NCBI RefSeq assembly: GCF_000253255.1
Contig: NC_015580.1
Span: 2,245,001 to 2,309,000, forward strand
Source of the DNA: Novosphingobium sp. PP1Y
GTDB taxonomy: Bacteria > Pseudomonadota > Alphaproteobacteria > Sphingomonadales > Sphingomonadaceae
DNA length: 64,000 bases
Direction of reading: 5' to 3'
In this document: positions 25,006-34,131 of the stretch, piece after piece
Layout of the letters: the number at the start of each line of letters is the position of its first letter
Position numbering within the stretch: the first letter of the stretch is position 1
Translations under genes and position numbers: made by a program
Notes under the pieces: generated by a model
What the model was told of the DNA's origin: nothing
The model's input: the letters and a program-made list of their open reading frames with translations, nothing else
Database searches by the model: none

Positions 25006-27846
25006 ATGACATTCACCCGCGAAAAGGATTTCGGCACCCCGGCAGCAAGCGGTGAGCCGGTATCGCTCACCATCGACGGGCAGGAGCTGACCGTCCCCGC
25101 TGGCACCTCGATCATGCGCGCAGCCGCCATGGTGGAGACCGACATTCCCAAGCTATGCGCCACCGATAGCCTTGAAAGCTTCGGCTCGTGCCGCCTTTGC
25201 CTCGTCGAGGTCGAGGGGCGCAATGGCTATCCGGCCTCCTGCACCACGCCGGTTGCACCCGGCATGGTGGTGCGCACCGAGACCGACAAGCTGCGCAAGC
25301 TGCGGCGCGGGGTGATGGAGCTGTACATCTCCGACCATCCGCTCGACTGCCTGACATGCAGCGCCAACGGCGATTGCGAGTTGCAGGACCAGGCGGGCGC
25401 GGTCGGGCTGCGCGATGTGCGCTTCGGCTACGAGGGCGAAAACCACCTCGAAGGCTGCAAGGACGAGAGCAACCCCTATTTCACCTTCGATCCGGCCAAG
25501 TGCATCGTCTGCTCGCGGTGCGTGCGCGCCTGCGACGAGACGCAGGGGACGCTGGCGCTGACGGTCGACGGACGCGGTTTTGCCAGCAAGATCGCGGCCA
25601 GTCAGGACGAGGACTTCCTGTCCTCCGAGTGCGTTTCCTGCGGCGCCTGCGTGCAGGCCTGCCCGACGTCTGCCCTGATCGAGAACACCGTGATCGAGAA
25701 AGGCACGCCCGACCGCGCCGTGGTGACCACTTGCGCCTATTGCGGCGTCGGCTGCACCTTCCGCGCCGAGATGCGCGGGGAGGAACTGGTGCGCATGGTG
25801 CCGTGGAAGGACGGCAAGGCCAACCACGGCCACTCCTGCGTCAAGGGCCGCTTCGCCTGGGGCTATGCCCGGCATGGCGACCGCATCGTCAATCCGATGG
25901 TGCGCAGCTCGGTCGATGAGCCCTGGCGCGAGGTGTCCTGGGAAGAGGCGATCGGCCACGTCGCCCGCGAATTCCGGCGCATCCAGAATGCCTACGGCAC
26001 CCGCTCGATCGGCGGCATTACCTCCAGCCGCTGCACCAACGAGGAAACGTTCCTCGTCCAGAAACTGGTGCGACAGGGCTTCGGCAACAACAATGTCGAT
26101 ACCTGCGCGCGCGTCTGCCATTCGCCGACCGGCTATGGCCTGAAGACGACTTTCGGCACTTCTGCCGGCACACAGGACTTCGACAGCGTGCAGCATGCCG
26201 ACGTGATCCTGGTCATCGGCGCGAATCCGACGGACGGCCATCCGGTTTTCGCCAGCCACATGAAGCGGCGGCTGCGCAAGGGGGCGAAGCTGATCGTCAT
26301 CGATCCGCGCCGCATCGACCTCGTCCGCTCGCCGCATATCGAGGCTTCGCACCACCTGCCGTTGCGCCCCGGTACCAATGTCGCGATGCTTACGGCGATG
26401 GCGCATGTGATCGTGACCGAGGGCCTCGTGGACGAGGCCTTTGTGCGCGAGAGGTGCGACGGCGATGCCTATGCCGAATGGGCCGAATTCGTCTCCGACC
26501 CCGCACGCTCGCCGGAAGCGATCGAGGACCTGACAGGCGTTCCCGCCGAGGATGTGCGCGCCGCGGCCCGGCTTTATGCCACCGGCGGCAATGCCGCGAT
26601 CTATTACGGTCTTGGCGTGACCGAACACAGCCAGGGCTCCTCGACGGTCATGGCCATCGCCAACCTCGCCATGGCGACGGGCAATGTCGGCAAGGAAGGC
26701 GCCGGCGTGAACCCGCTGCGCGGCCAGAACAACGTGCAGGGCGCCTGCGACATGGGCAGCTTCCCGCATGAACTTTCCGGCTATCGCCACATCTCGGACG
26801 GCGATACGCGCGCGTTGTTCGAAAAGGACTGGGGCGTCAGCCTCGATCCCGAACCGGGCCTGCGCATTCCCAACATGCTCGATGCCGCGACCGACGGCAC
26901 CTTCAAGGGGATTTTCATCCAGGGCGAGGATATCCTGCAGTCCGATCCCAACACCAGGCACGTTGCGGCGGGGCTGGCGGCGATGGAATGCGTGGTCGTG
27001 CAGGATCTTTTCCTGAACGAGACGGCGAACTACGCGCACGTCTTCCTGCCGGGCTCGACATTCCTCGAGAAGGACGGGACCTTCACCAATGCCGAGCGCC
27101 GCATCCAGCTGGTGCGCAAAGTGATGGAGCCGCTCAACGGCCATGCCGACTGGGAAGTGGTCCAGCTTGTCGCCAATGCCATGGGGCTGGGCTGGGATTA
27201 CACGCATCCGTCGCAGATCATGGACGAGATTGCGCGCCTCACGCCGACCTTCACGGGCGTGAACTACGATGTGCTGGAGCAGCGTGGATCGGTGCAGTGG
27301 CCGATGAACGACGCCGCGCCCGAGGGCACGCCGATGATGCACATCGATCATTTCGTGCGCGGCAAGGGCATGTTCGTGGTCACCGACTATGTGCCGACGG
27401 ACGAGCGCACCGGACCGCGTTTCCCGCTGCTGCTGACCACGGGGCGCATCCTAAGCCAGTACAACGTCGGCGCGCAGACCCGCCGCACCGCGAATGTCGA
27501 TTGGCACGCCGAGGACCGGCTGGAGATCCACCCGCACGATGCGGAGAACCGCGGCGTGCGCGACGGTGACTGGGTTTCGCTGCGAAGCCGTGCGGGGGAG
27601 ACGACCCTGCGCGCCAGGATTACCGACCGCGTGGCGCCGGGCGTCGTGTACACCACGTTCCACCATCCCGATACGCAGGCCAACGTCATCACCACCGACT
27701 ACTCGGACTGGGCGACAAATTGCCCGGAGTACAAGGTGACGGCCGTGCAGGTCACGCCCTCGAACGGTCCGTCCGACTGGCAGAAGAGCTACCGCGAACA
27801 GGCGGAAGCGAGCCGGCGGATCGAAGCTGCCGAGCCTGCGGAGTGA
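25006..27846 (+). CDS. fdsA: NAD-dependent formate dehydrogenase alpha subunit, Mo-bis-MGD
   Basis: 946 residues, the catalytic subunit. Order: NuoG-like [2Fe-2S] region (Cys51, 62, 65, 79), His/Cys cluster near 111-124, two [4Fe-4S] motifs (166-176 and 209-219), then the molybdopterin part starting with [4Fe-4S] TTCAYCGVGC (241-250). The Mo ligand is Cys371 followed by His372 in ARVCHSPTGYG. So this is the Cys, not selenocysteine, form. Oxidises formate to CO2 in the cytoplasm. It depends on molybdate, supplied by the convergent modABC genes. Confidence 0.97.
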   Translation: MTFTREKDFGTPAASGEPVSLTIDGQELTVPAGTSIMRAAAMVETDIPKLCATDSLESFGSCRLCLVEVEGRNGYPASCTTPVAPGMVVRTETDKLRKLRRGVMELYISDHPLDCLTCSANGDCELQDQAGAVGLRDVRFGYEGENHLEGCKDESNPYFTFDPAKCIVCSRCVRACDETQGTLALTVDGRGFASKIAASQDEDFLSSECVSCGACVQACPTSALIENTVIEKGTPDRAVVTTCAYCGVGCTFRAEMRGEELVRMVPWKDGKANHGHSCVKGRFAWGYARHGDRIVNPMVRSSVDEPWREVSWEEAIGHVAREFRRIQNAYGTRSIGGITSSRCTNEETFLVQKLVRQGFGNNNVDTCARVCHSPTGYGLKTTFGTSAGTQDFDSVQHADVILVIGANPTDGHPVFASHMKRRLRKGAKLIVIDPRRIDLVRSPHIEASHHLPLRPGTNVAMLTAMAHVIVTEGLVDEAFVRERCDGDAYAEWAEFVSDPARSPEAIEDLTGVPAEDVRAAARLYATGGNAAIYYGLGVTEHSQGSSTVMAIANLAMATGNVGKEGAGVNPLRGQNNVQGACDMGSFPHELSGYRHISDGDTRALFEKDWGVSLDPEPGLRIPNMLDAATDGTFKGIFIQGEDILQSDPNTRHVAAGLAAMECVVVQDLFLNETANYAHVFLPGSTFLEKDGTFTNAERRIQLVRKVMEPLNGHADWEVVQLVANAMGLGWDYTHPSQIMDEIARLTPTFTGVNYDVLEQRGSVQWPMNDAAPEGTPMMHIDHFVRGKGMFVVTDYVPTDERTGPRFPLLLTTGRILSQYNVGAQTRRTANVDWHAEDRLEIHPHDAENRGVRDGDWVSLRSRAGETTLRARITDRVAPGVVYTTFHHPDTQANVITTDYSDWATNCPEYKVTAVQVTPSNGPSDWQKSYREQAEASRRIEAAEPAE

Positions 27847-27853
27847 TTCGGCA

Positions 27854-28075
27854 ATGATGAACACGCGTGAACACCTGATCCACATGGCAGGCCAGATCTT
27901 CCGCAATTTCGCCTCGAAGGGCGAAGCGGCGGCGGTTCAGGCGACAGCGGAACATATCCTGCTTTACTGGGACCCGCATATGAAGGCGCAGGCGCTTGAA
28001 ATGCTGGACGATCTGGACGTCGAGCTGCCCGAGCCAGTGCCTGCGGTCTTCGAGAAATTGCGCGTGGCGGCCTGA
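27854..28075 (+). CDS. fdsD: Formate dehydrogenase delta subunit
   Basis: 73 residues with the FdsD pattern: LIHMAGQIFRNFASKGEA near the start, then HILLYWDPHMKAQAL. FdsD is a small subunit needed for assembly or stability of the FdsABG complex. Two ATGs (27854, 27857) are possible. It starts 7 nt after fdsA and closes the operon. The usual fdsC (FdhD-type sulfurtransferase) gene is not here. Confidence 0.92.
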   Translation: MMNTREHLIHMAGQIFRNFASKGEAAAVQATAEHILLYWDPHMKAQALEMLDDLDVELPEPVPAVFEKLRVAA

Positions 28076-28087
28076 CGTTTCGCGGGG

Positions 28088-28134
28088 CAGGGGCATGTCG
28101 AAGGATCGCACGCGACGCCTGCAGAAGGCCCCTG
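28088..28134. terminator. Possible hairpin between convergent fdsD and modC
   Basis: CAGGGGC (28088-28094) pairs perfectly with GCCCCTG (28128-28134) around a 33-nt loop that itself contains GTCG/CGAC. It fills the 60-nt gap between the convergent genes. No T-run is seen, so function is uncertain. Confidence 0.3.
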
Positions 28135-28135
28135 A

Positions 28136-28771
28136 TCAGGCCTCGACACCCTCAACCGGAATGATCCGGTCAGCCAGCCGCTCCACTTCGGGCCGGTCAT
28201 GGCTCACGTAGAGTATCGGCAGCGCCAGTTCGTCGCGTACCCGCTCGATTAGGCGCAGGATTTCTCCGCGCCTTTCCGCGTCGACCGAGGCGAGCGGTTC
28301 GTCGAGGAGCAGGAAGCGCGGGCCGGACAGCAGGGCCCTGCCGATCGCCACGCGCTGGGCCTCGCCTCCCGATAGTGTCGCGGGCATGCGGCCGAGCAGG
28401 TGGCCGATCCCGAGGAAATCCAGCGCAGTCTCGAACGAGAGCCAGCGCTCGTGATGCGCGGCAAGCCTCCAGCCGAACTCAAGGTTCGCGCGTACGGACT
28501 TGTGCGGGAAGAGGCGCAGGTCCTGGAACACATAGCCGCAGCGGCGCTGTTCAGGGCGCATATCGATGCGCTTGTCCTTGTCGAACAGGACTGTGCCGGA
28601 AACCGCGATGCGGCCCGATGCGGGACGTACGAGACCTGCAATTGCGTCAAGCAGGCTCGTCTTGCCCGCGCCCGAAGGTCCGAACAGCGCGGTCAGGCCC
28701 TTGCCGGTCTCGAAGGTGTAGGTCAGGTGGGAAGAACCGCGCCGGATGGTCACGTCGATGTCAAAGGACAT
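28136..28771 (-). CDS. modC: Molybdate ABC transporter ATP-binding protein, short form
   Basis: 211 residues from the ATG at 28771. Walker A GPSGAGKTS, Q-loop YVFQDLRLFPHKSV, ABC signature LSGGEAQRVAIGRALL, Walker B RFLLLDEPLASVD and switch His in YVSHDRPEV are all present. The protein ends after the ABC domain; E. coli ModC is about 350 residues with a C-terminal molybdate-binding Mop domain, which is absent. It overlaps modB by 11 nt. Energises molybdate import, needed for the adjacent molybdenum formate dehydrogenase. Confidence 0.92.
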   Translation of the reverse strand: MSFDIDVTIRRGSSHLTYTFETGKGLTALFGPSGAGKTSLLDAIAGLVRPASGRIAVSGTVLFDKDKRIDMRPEQRRCGYVFQDLRLFPHKSVRANLEFGWRLAAHHERWLSFETALDFLGIGHLLGRMPATLSGGEAQRVAIGRALLSGPRFLLLDEPLASVDAERRGEILRLIERVRDELALPILYVSHDRPEVERLADRIIPVEGVEA

Positions 28772-29462
28772 GGCGCACCTTTCCCTGGCCGCTACGCCGC
28801 GCGAGCCATTCGGACAGGACCAGCGCACCGATCGAAAGCAGGACCGACAGGACCGCGAGGCGCACGACCTGCAGTTCGGATCCCGGGATCTGGAGCGCGC
28901 TGTAGATGGCCAGCGGAAGCGTCTGTGTCTCGCCGGGAATGTTCGATGCGAAAGTTATCGTCGCGCCGAACTCGCCCACCGAGCGTGCGAGGCCGAGGAC
29001 GAGGCCGGCAAGAATGCCTGAGGACGCCAGCGGCAGGGTGATCGAGGCGAACGTGCGCAAGCGGCTGGCCCCCAGCGTGCGTGCGGCGCTTTCCAGGCGG
29101 GTGTCCACCGCTTCGAGCGAAAGGCGCATGGCGCGCACCATCAATGGCAGCGCCATGACTGCGGCGGCGAGCGCCGCGCCGGTCCAGCGGAACAGGAAGG
29201 TCAGTCCCAGATATTCGGAGAAGAACCGGCCCAGCGGGGCATTGGTGCCAAAGGCGAGCAGCAGCAGCCAGCCTGTCACGACCGGCGGCAAGACCAGCGG
29301 CAGGTGGACCAGGGCATCGACGAGGACCTTGCCGGGAAAGCGCCAGCGCGCCAGCACCCATGCCAGCGCGAAGGCGAGCGGCAGGACCGCCAGGATCGCT
29401 ACCGTGCTGACTTTCAGGGAAAGCAGCAGGACTTCCCACTCTTGCGGGCTGAGTGCGGTCAT
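28761..29462 (-). CDS. modB: Molybdate ABC transporter permease
   Basis: 233 residues with five or six membrane segments, typical of ModB. Begins MTALSPQEWEVLLLSLKVST. The EAA-type loop that contacts ModC is seen as LESAARTLGASRLRTFASITLPLA. ARSVGEFGATITFASNIPGETQTLPLAIY (in parts) is the ModB-specific segment. Second gene of modABC, 12 nt after modA and overlapping modC. Confidence 0.95.
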   Translation of the reverse strand: MTALSPQEWEVLLLSLKVSTVAILAVLPLAFALAWVLARWRFPGKVLVDALVHLPLVLPPVVTGWLLLLAFGTNAPLGRFFSEYLGLTFLFRWTGAALAAAVMALPLMVRAMRLSLEAVDTRLESAARTLGASRLRTFASITLPLASSGILAGLVLGLARSVGEFGATITFASNIPGETQTLPLAIYSALQIPGSELQVVRLAVLSVLLSIGALVLSEWLARRSGQGKVRHVL

Positions 29463-29474
29463 GAGGCGAAGGGC

Positions 29475-30254
29475 TTACTGCGTGCCGAAACCGAAGCGGC
29501 GGAAGATCGCCTTGCCTTCGCCGGACAGGAGGAACCGGCGGAAGTTCTCGGCATCGGGATCGCGGGAGGTCTTGAGGATCGCGACCGGATAGCTGATCGG
29601 ATCATGCGAGGTGATCGGGAACGTACCGACGGCCCGCACTTTCGGGTCGGCCTGCACGTCGGTGGCATAGACGATGCCCAGCGGGGCGGCTCCTCGGCTG
29701 ACGAGGGCCAGAGCCGCGCGCACGTTTTCCGCCGGGGCGAGCTTGCGGGAAACCGAGTTCCAGACGCCGAGACGGGTTAGGGCCTGTCTCGCATAGATTC
29801 CGGCCGGCACGCCGCGCGGGTCGGCTATGGCGAGGCGGCCATTGCCCAGAGCCTTGTCTAGAGCGAAACCGGGACCGACTGCGATCTTGAGCGAGCTGCT
29901 GCGCGGGGCGGCGATCACGAGGACGTTGCGCAGGAAGGAAACGCGCGTGCGAGGGCGCAGAAAGCCCTTCTTTTGCACTTCGTCCATCCAGGCCTCGTCT
30001 GCCGAGACGAACAGGTCCGCCTGTGCGCCGGCCTCGATCTGGCGGGCGAGGGCGGAAGTGCCGGCAAATGAGATCCGCGGGCGGGCATGCCCCTTGGTCG
30101 CCCAGCCGTCTGCCGCGGCGTTCATGGCTTCCTGCAGACTGGCCGCGGCCAGTACGAGTGGCCCGGTCCTGCCGCCTGCGGCATGGGCAAGCGGTGCTGC
30201 CAAAAGCAGGGCGAAAGAGAGGATCAGGCCGATCAGGCGGGAGAAGGCAGTCAA
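29475..30254 (-). CDS. modA: Molybdate-binding periplasmic protein
   Basis: 259 residues if started at the TTG at 30254, which gives a clean signal peptide (MTAFSRLIGLILSFALLLAA, cleaved after AHA near 25) and has GGAG 9 nt upstream. Upstream residues in the longer open frame look non-coding. The mature protein shows ModA motifs: LVLAAASLQEAMNAAADGW, SFAGTSALARQIEAGAQADLF, ADEAWMD. It captures molybdate in the periplasm and delivers it to ModBC. A ModE-like palindrome lies 20-41 nt upstream. Confidence 0.92.
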   Translation of the reverse strand: MTAFSRLIGLILSFALLLAAPLAHAAGGRTGPLVLAAASLQEAMNAAADGWATKGHARPRISFAGTSALARQIEAGAQADLFVSADEAWMDEVQKKGFLRPRTRVSFLRNVLVIAAPRSSSLKIAVGPGFALDKALGNGRLAIADPRGVPAGIYARQALTRLGVWNSVSRKLAPAENVRAALALVSRGAAPLGIVYATDVQADPKVRAVGTFPITSHDPISYPVAILKTSRDPDAENFRRFLLSGEGKAIFRRFGFGTQ

Positions 30255-30273
30255 TTCGGGGGGCTCCGCTGGT

Positions 30274-30295
30274 GCTATATACGATGATATATGGC
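30274..30295. promoter_or_regulatory. ModE-like operator in front of modA
   Basis: GCTATATA-CGATGA-TATATGGC has arms that match as GCnATATA-N6-TATATnGC. This closely follows the known ModE box layout of TATATA/TATATA arms with a 6-bp spacer. Its position 20 nt before the modA start fits molybdate-dependent repression. No modE gene is in the window. Confidence 0.6.
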
Positions 30296-30854
30296 GTGGC
30301 CCGAATGGCAAGGGCGCCCTTGGGGGAGCGAAACGAGGAGCTGCCGGACGCCGGGACGATTTTCGCGATTCGCGCCAGTCCTGCCGGGGACTTGGGCAAT
30401 TTTCGGAACTGGTTGGGAAAAGGCGTTCCCTGAATAGCTCGGCCTGCGTGTGATCGACTTTGTCCCGCGGGGTTTTATTGCCTTGCGGCACCGGGACGAA
30501 CTGGACGGCGGTCGCCAAGTGCAAATGCAGCCAATTCGGCCACGAGCCCCTGTTGCTGTATTGCGTTAACTCAGGTTAGCGACTTGCAGGTTTGTGTGGC
30601 GGGGCTGGAACGAAATGCCCAGTCCTCGAAATTTTCTTAGGGCCAAGCCTCTCGATATGAAACGTCAAGGTTCCATTCGGCAAGTTCTGGTAAATTCCGG
30701 GCGTCTCTGTTATAAACGAAGCGTTGCCCGGGACCGGATCAACAATATTAACAAGGTCCGGGCGCACTTGGGGGCAATATCGATCCGCTCAATTCAATGA
30801 CGGATCGCAAGGTTGGCAAATTGGAGCCGCCGACCGTGTGGATGGGGATGCTGA
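30296..30854. other. Gene-poor stretch between modA and the efflux genes
   Basis: No convincing gene in 560 nt. It contains a perfect 14-bp palindrome CAAGGGCGCCCTTG (30309-30322), a CGTTAAC-TCAG-GTTAGCG hairpin near 30563-30580, and a longer inverted repeat GCCCGGGACC/GGTCCGGGC (30726-30735 with 30765-30773) spanning an AT-rich loop. Base composition is lower in GC than the neighbours. Short frames here lack ribosome binding sites. Confidence 0.5.
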
Positions 30855-31049
30855 ATGAAGGTCGCAGACGAGAGATTTATGGGATTCGAAGCCGGGAACG
30901 ACCGCAAGAGCGGGCGGGCCAGCCGCTTCGCGTGTTCCGCGCCGGACGACATGGAAGGCGAGAGCGAACACGATGCACGCGGGCTGGTACTGGCCATTGC
31001 GCTCTGCATGGCGTGCTGGGCCGCGCTGGGATATTTCCTGCTGGGCTGA
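30855..31049 (+). CDS. Small single-pass membrane protein, unknown function
   Basis: 64 residues. The N-terminal 42 residues are polar and charged (GFEAGNDRKSGRASRF, DDMEGESEHDARG). The last 22 (LVLAIALCMACWAALGYFLL) form one membrane helix ending at the C-terminus, so it is likely tail-anchored with the N-terminus in the cytoplasm. GGGGA lies 6 nt upstream of the ATG. I do not recognise the family. It is convergent with the efflux operon and isolated on its left. Confidence 0.55.
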   Translation: MKVADERFMGFEAGNDRKSGRASRFACSAPDDMEGESEHDARGLVLAIALCMACWAALGYFLLG

Positions 31050-31097
31050 TCGGCCGCCGTTCGAGGCCGGTTTCGGATCTAGGAGGCGCCACCGGCA

Positions 31098-32564
31098 TCA
31101 GCCGGTAGGCGCCTCTGTGCTTTGGACGTCTTGGGACGTGTCGGATAACCAGCCGCCTGCCGTTGCGGCGTAGAGGCGCGCCACGTTCTGGTACTGACTG
31201 GTCCGGGCTTCCAGCAGGGCCAGATTGGCCCGCTGGAACGTGCGGTTTGCGTCGAGAACCTGCAGCACGCCGCTGTTGCCGACTTCGAAACTGCGCCGTG
31301 ACAGGTGCAGCGAACGGTCCGCTATCTGCGCTGCATCGGCGCGCGCGGCCAGTTCGCGGCCGTCATTGCCCAAGGCAGACAGGAGGCCGGACACCTGGCC
31401 GAAAGCTTCGGTCACGACTTCGCGATATTGTGCAGCGGCTGCCTGTGCTTCTGCTTCCGCGCCACGCTTGTTTGCCTTGAGTGTGCCGCCGTGAAAGATT
31501 GGTGCGGTCAGGCCGGCGAAGATGTCGAAGGCATTGAACTTGGTGCTGGTGATCCGGTCGGGCTCCGAGGTCGACTGCGTGATCGAGGCGCCCAGCGTGA
31601 TGTCGGGATAGAGGTCGGCTGTGGCGACGCCGACGGCGGCAACCGCCGCGTGGAGCCGCGCTTCCGCTTCCAGGATATCGGGGCGCTTGCGAACCAGATT
31701 GGAGGGCAGCGCGACCGGGATGTTGTCCGGCAGGGCAAAGTCGTCGAGGCTGAATTCGGTTGGTCCGAGCTGCGCCGGAGAAAGGCCCAGCAATACCGCC
31801 AACATGGCGCGGCCTTGCGCCAGCTCCTGTTCGAGCGAGGGAAGACTCGCCCGGTCGCCAGCCAGCTGGCCTTGCGCGCTCAGCACTTCGACGAGCGTCC
31901 CCGAACCTGCATCCCGGCGCTTGCGGGTCAGGTCGAGATTGCGCTCGTCTTCCACAAGCAGGCGGTTCTGTGTGGCGATCGTGTCGTTCAGCGCGGCGAT
32001 TGCCAGGACCTGGGTGACGACGCGCCCGGCAATCACCAGGTGCGCGGCCTCGGTGGCGCGTTCCTGCGCTTCGGCCTGCGCAGCGGCCTGCTCCAGCGCG
32101 CGGCGGTTGCGCCCAAACAGATCGAGATCGTAGCGGACGCCTGCGCCCAGCGTGTAGAGGTCGAATTCCGGGTTTTTGATCCCGCCTGAACCGAAGCGAT
32201 CGGAAAGGCCGAAGGCAGAGAGGTTGACCTTCTGGTATTCGGCGCGGGCATCGGCATCGACCTGCGGCAGCGAGTGACCCGCCACCGCGGCAATGCGCTG
32301 GCGCGCCTTTTCCAGAGTAGCCCGGCTGGCTGCAAGGCTGTGATTTCCGCTCATGGCCTGTGCGACGAGCGCGTCGAGGCGATGCGACTGGAAAGCCTTC
32401 CACCATTGCAGCTGCGGCCCTGCGGCGAGTTCGGCGCGTCCTTCGCCGTCGCTTGCATAGCCGGCTTCGGCCGACGGTGCTGCGGGGCGGGTGAAATCGG
32501 GGCCGATGCTCGTGCAGGCGCCTGCCAGGCAAAGCGGGAGCAGGACGGCGATCTTGCGTTTCAT
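31098..32564 (-). CDS. Outer membrane efflux lipoprotein, NodT/OprM type
   Basis: 488 residues from the ATG at 32564, with GGGGA 5 nt upstream; an ATG at 32576 has none. Signal peptide with lipobox LAGAC, modified Cys at about 17. Two OEP repeats follow, with YDLDLFGRNRRALEQAAAQA and LPSNLVRKRPDILEAEARLHAA, both NodT-family signatures. It forms the trimeric exit duct for the MFS pump and adaptor encoded just upstream in the same operon. The MFS stop codon lies 2 nt before this start. Confidence 0.92.
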   Translation of the reverse strand: MKRKIAVLLPLCLAGACTSIGPDFTRPAAPSAEAGYASDGEGRAELAAGPQLQWWKAFQSHRLDALVAQAMSGNHSLAASRATLEKARQRIAAVAGHSLPQVDADARAEYQKVNLSAFGLSDRFGSGGIKNPEFDLYTLGAGVRYDLDLFGRNRRALEQAAAQAEAQERATEAAHLVIAGRVVTQVLAIAALNDTIATQNRLLVEDERNLDLTRKRRDAGSGTLVEVLSAQGQLAGDRASLPSLEQELAQGRAMLAVLLGLSPAQLGPTEFSLDDFALPDNIPVALPSNLVRKRPDILEAEARLHAAVAAVGVATADLYPDITLGASITQSTSEPDRITSTKFNAFDIFAGLTAPIFHGGTLKANKRGAEAEAQAAAAQYREVVTEAFGQVSGLLSALGNDGRELAARADAAQIADRSLHLSRRSFEVGNSGVLQVLDANRTFQRANLALLEARTSQYQNVARLYAATAGGWLSDTSQDVQSTEAPTG

Positions 32565-32565
32565 G

Positions 32566-34107
32566 TCATTCCCCATGCGGAAGCGTTGCCGGGTCTACTT
32601 TGTCGGCCTTGCGGCCGCGCATGAGCAGGATGAGTGGCATTGTGGCGATCGAGGCCAAAAAAATCAGATGATAGACAGAGATGTCGCCGACCATGGCGGC
32701 TTGCCGCATGATCTGCGCTTTCATGCCGCTCAGGGCCGCCACCGAATTGAAGTCGAAATCGGGCCGCGTGTATTGCATGATCGGATTGTCTGGCCTGACG
32801 CCCTGGACAAGGCTGTCTTGCGATTGCGCGGCGAAGTGGCTGTATTGAAACTGCAGTAGCGAAATGCCCACGGCATTGCCGATATTGCGGGTCAACGCGT
32901 ACATCGCCGTACCTTCGTTGCGAAGCCGCGCCTGCAGTGTCGAGAATGCCACGACCGAGAGCGGAACGAACATCAGGCCACTTCCCAGACCCAGCACGAA
33001 GCCGGTCACCACCAGCGTGCGCTCATCGACGAAAAGATCGATGTTCGAATACATCAGCATGCCGATGCACATGATGATCATGCCTGCCAGCAGCAGGAAT
33101 CGGGCCTCGAACATTGCGACCAGTCGCGTTACGGCGATCATCGCAATCAAGGCGCCTAAGGTGCGCGGCAAGCTGACCAGACCTGTCTGCATTGCGGAAT
33201 AGCCAAGGAGCGACTGGGTCATGACCACGATCATCGGCATCGAGGCGAATGTCACCATGCCGAGGATGGTGTTGACCAGAACGCTGACCGTGAAATTGCG
33301 ATCCTTGAACAGTTCGGGGCGAAGGAAGGGATTCGGGCTCGTCGCCAGATGGATGGCCGCCAGATAGAGCGCGATGATAAGGATGAGGCCGTAGATCCTG
33401 ATTTCATCCGAATCGAACCAGTCGAGATGTTCGCCGCGGTCGAGCAGGAGCTGCAGGGCAGCCAGTGCGATGGATATCGTCAGGAATCCGAACTTGTCGA
33501 AAGGCGGGCAATCCCGATTGTGTCGGCGCCCCAGGAAAACGAGCATGCCGATAAAGGCCAGAATGCCGAAGGGAACGTTGATGAAGAAAACCCAGCGCCA
33601 GCTCAGGGTGTCGGTGAGATAGCCGCCAAGGGTCGGACCGATGATCGGACCGGCGAGGGAGCCGATCGTAAAGATCGCCATGGCCTTGGCGTGGTCCTTC
33701 GGTGGATTGATATCGAGGAGGATCGCCTGACTGAGCGGTACGAGCGCAGCTCCGCAGCTGCCTTGCAGGAAGCGGGCGAAAACGATCGTGCCGAGGTCGG
33801 TCGACAGGCCGCAGAGCATCGAGGCCAGCGTGAAGCCGCCGACCGAAAAAAGCATGACGTTCTTGCGGCCTACACGTCCGGCGAGCCAGCCGCTCAGCGG
33901 CGTCGCGATAGCGCCCGCCACGAGATAGGACGTCAGCACCCACAGCACCTGCTCCTGCGAAGCCGAAAGGCTGGCCTGCATGTGGGGAAGTGCGACGTTG
34001 GCGATCGTGACGTCCACGAAGACCATCGTCGAGGCAATCATCGACGGTATCGTGATGAGCAGGCGCCGCGCCGGCGAAGGATACTGGATGGGCTGTTCCG
34101 AGCTCAC
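32566..34107 (-). CDS. DHA2 family multidrug efflux MFS permease, EmrB-like
   Basis: 513 residues with about 14 membrane segments, the DHA2 form. MFS motif A appears as GWLAGRVGRKNVMLF. DVTIANVALPHMQASL near 32-47 and WVLTSYLVAGAIATPLSGWL are classic EmrB/QacA signatures. It pumps toxic compounds across the inner membrane using the proton gradient. Middle gene of an adaptor-permease-outer membrane factor operon, 24 nt after the adaptor. Substrates cannot be predicted. Confidence 0.93.
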   Translation of the reverse strand: MSSEQPIQYPSPARRLLITIPSMIASTMVFVDVTIANVALPHMQASLSASQEQVLWVLTSYLVAGAIATPLSGWLAGRVGRKNVMLFSVGGFTLASMLCGLSTDLGTIVFARFLQGSCGAALVPLSQAILLDINPPKDHAKAMAIFTIGSLAGPIIGPTLGGYLTDTLSWRWVFFINVPFGILAFIGMLVFLGRRHNRDCPPFDKFGFLTISIALAALQLLLDRGEHLDWFDSDEIRIYGLILIIALYLAAIHLATSPNPFLRPELFKDRNFTVSVLVNTILGMVTFASMPMIVVMTQSLLGYSAMQTGLVSLPRTLGALIAMIAVTRLVAMFEARFLLLAGMIIMCIGMLMYSNIDLFVDERTLVVTGFVLGLGSGLMFVPLSVVAFSTLQARLRNEGTAMYALTRNIGNAVGISLLQFQYSHFAAQSQDSLVQGVRPDNPIMQYTRPDFDFNSVAALSGMKAQIMRQAAMVGDISVYHLIFLASIATMPLILLMRGRKADKVDPATLPHGE

Positions 34108-34131
34108 GACGGGGACGATCCTGCGCCGCGC

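Noticed and set aside
25153..27351. 732-codon minus-strand frame opposite fdsA
   Set aside because: Antisense shadow of a conserved gene, His/Arg-rich translation with no family features.
30726..30773. Inverted repeat considered as a tRNA or riboswitch
   Set aside because: No cloverleaf or known riboswitch core could be drawn; it is a single stem with a 29-nt loop.
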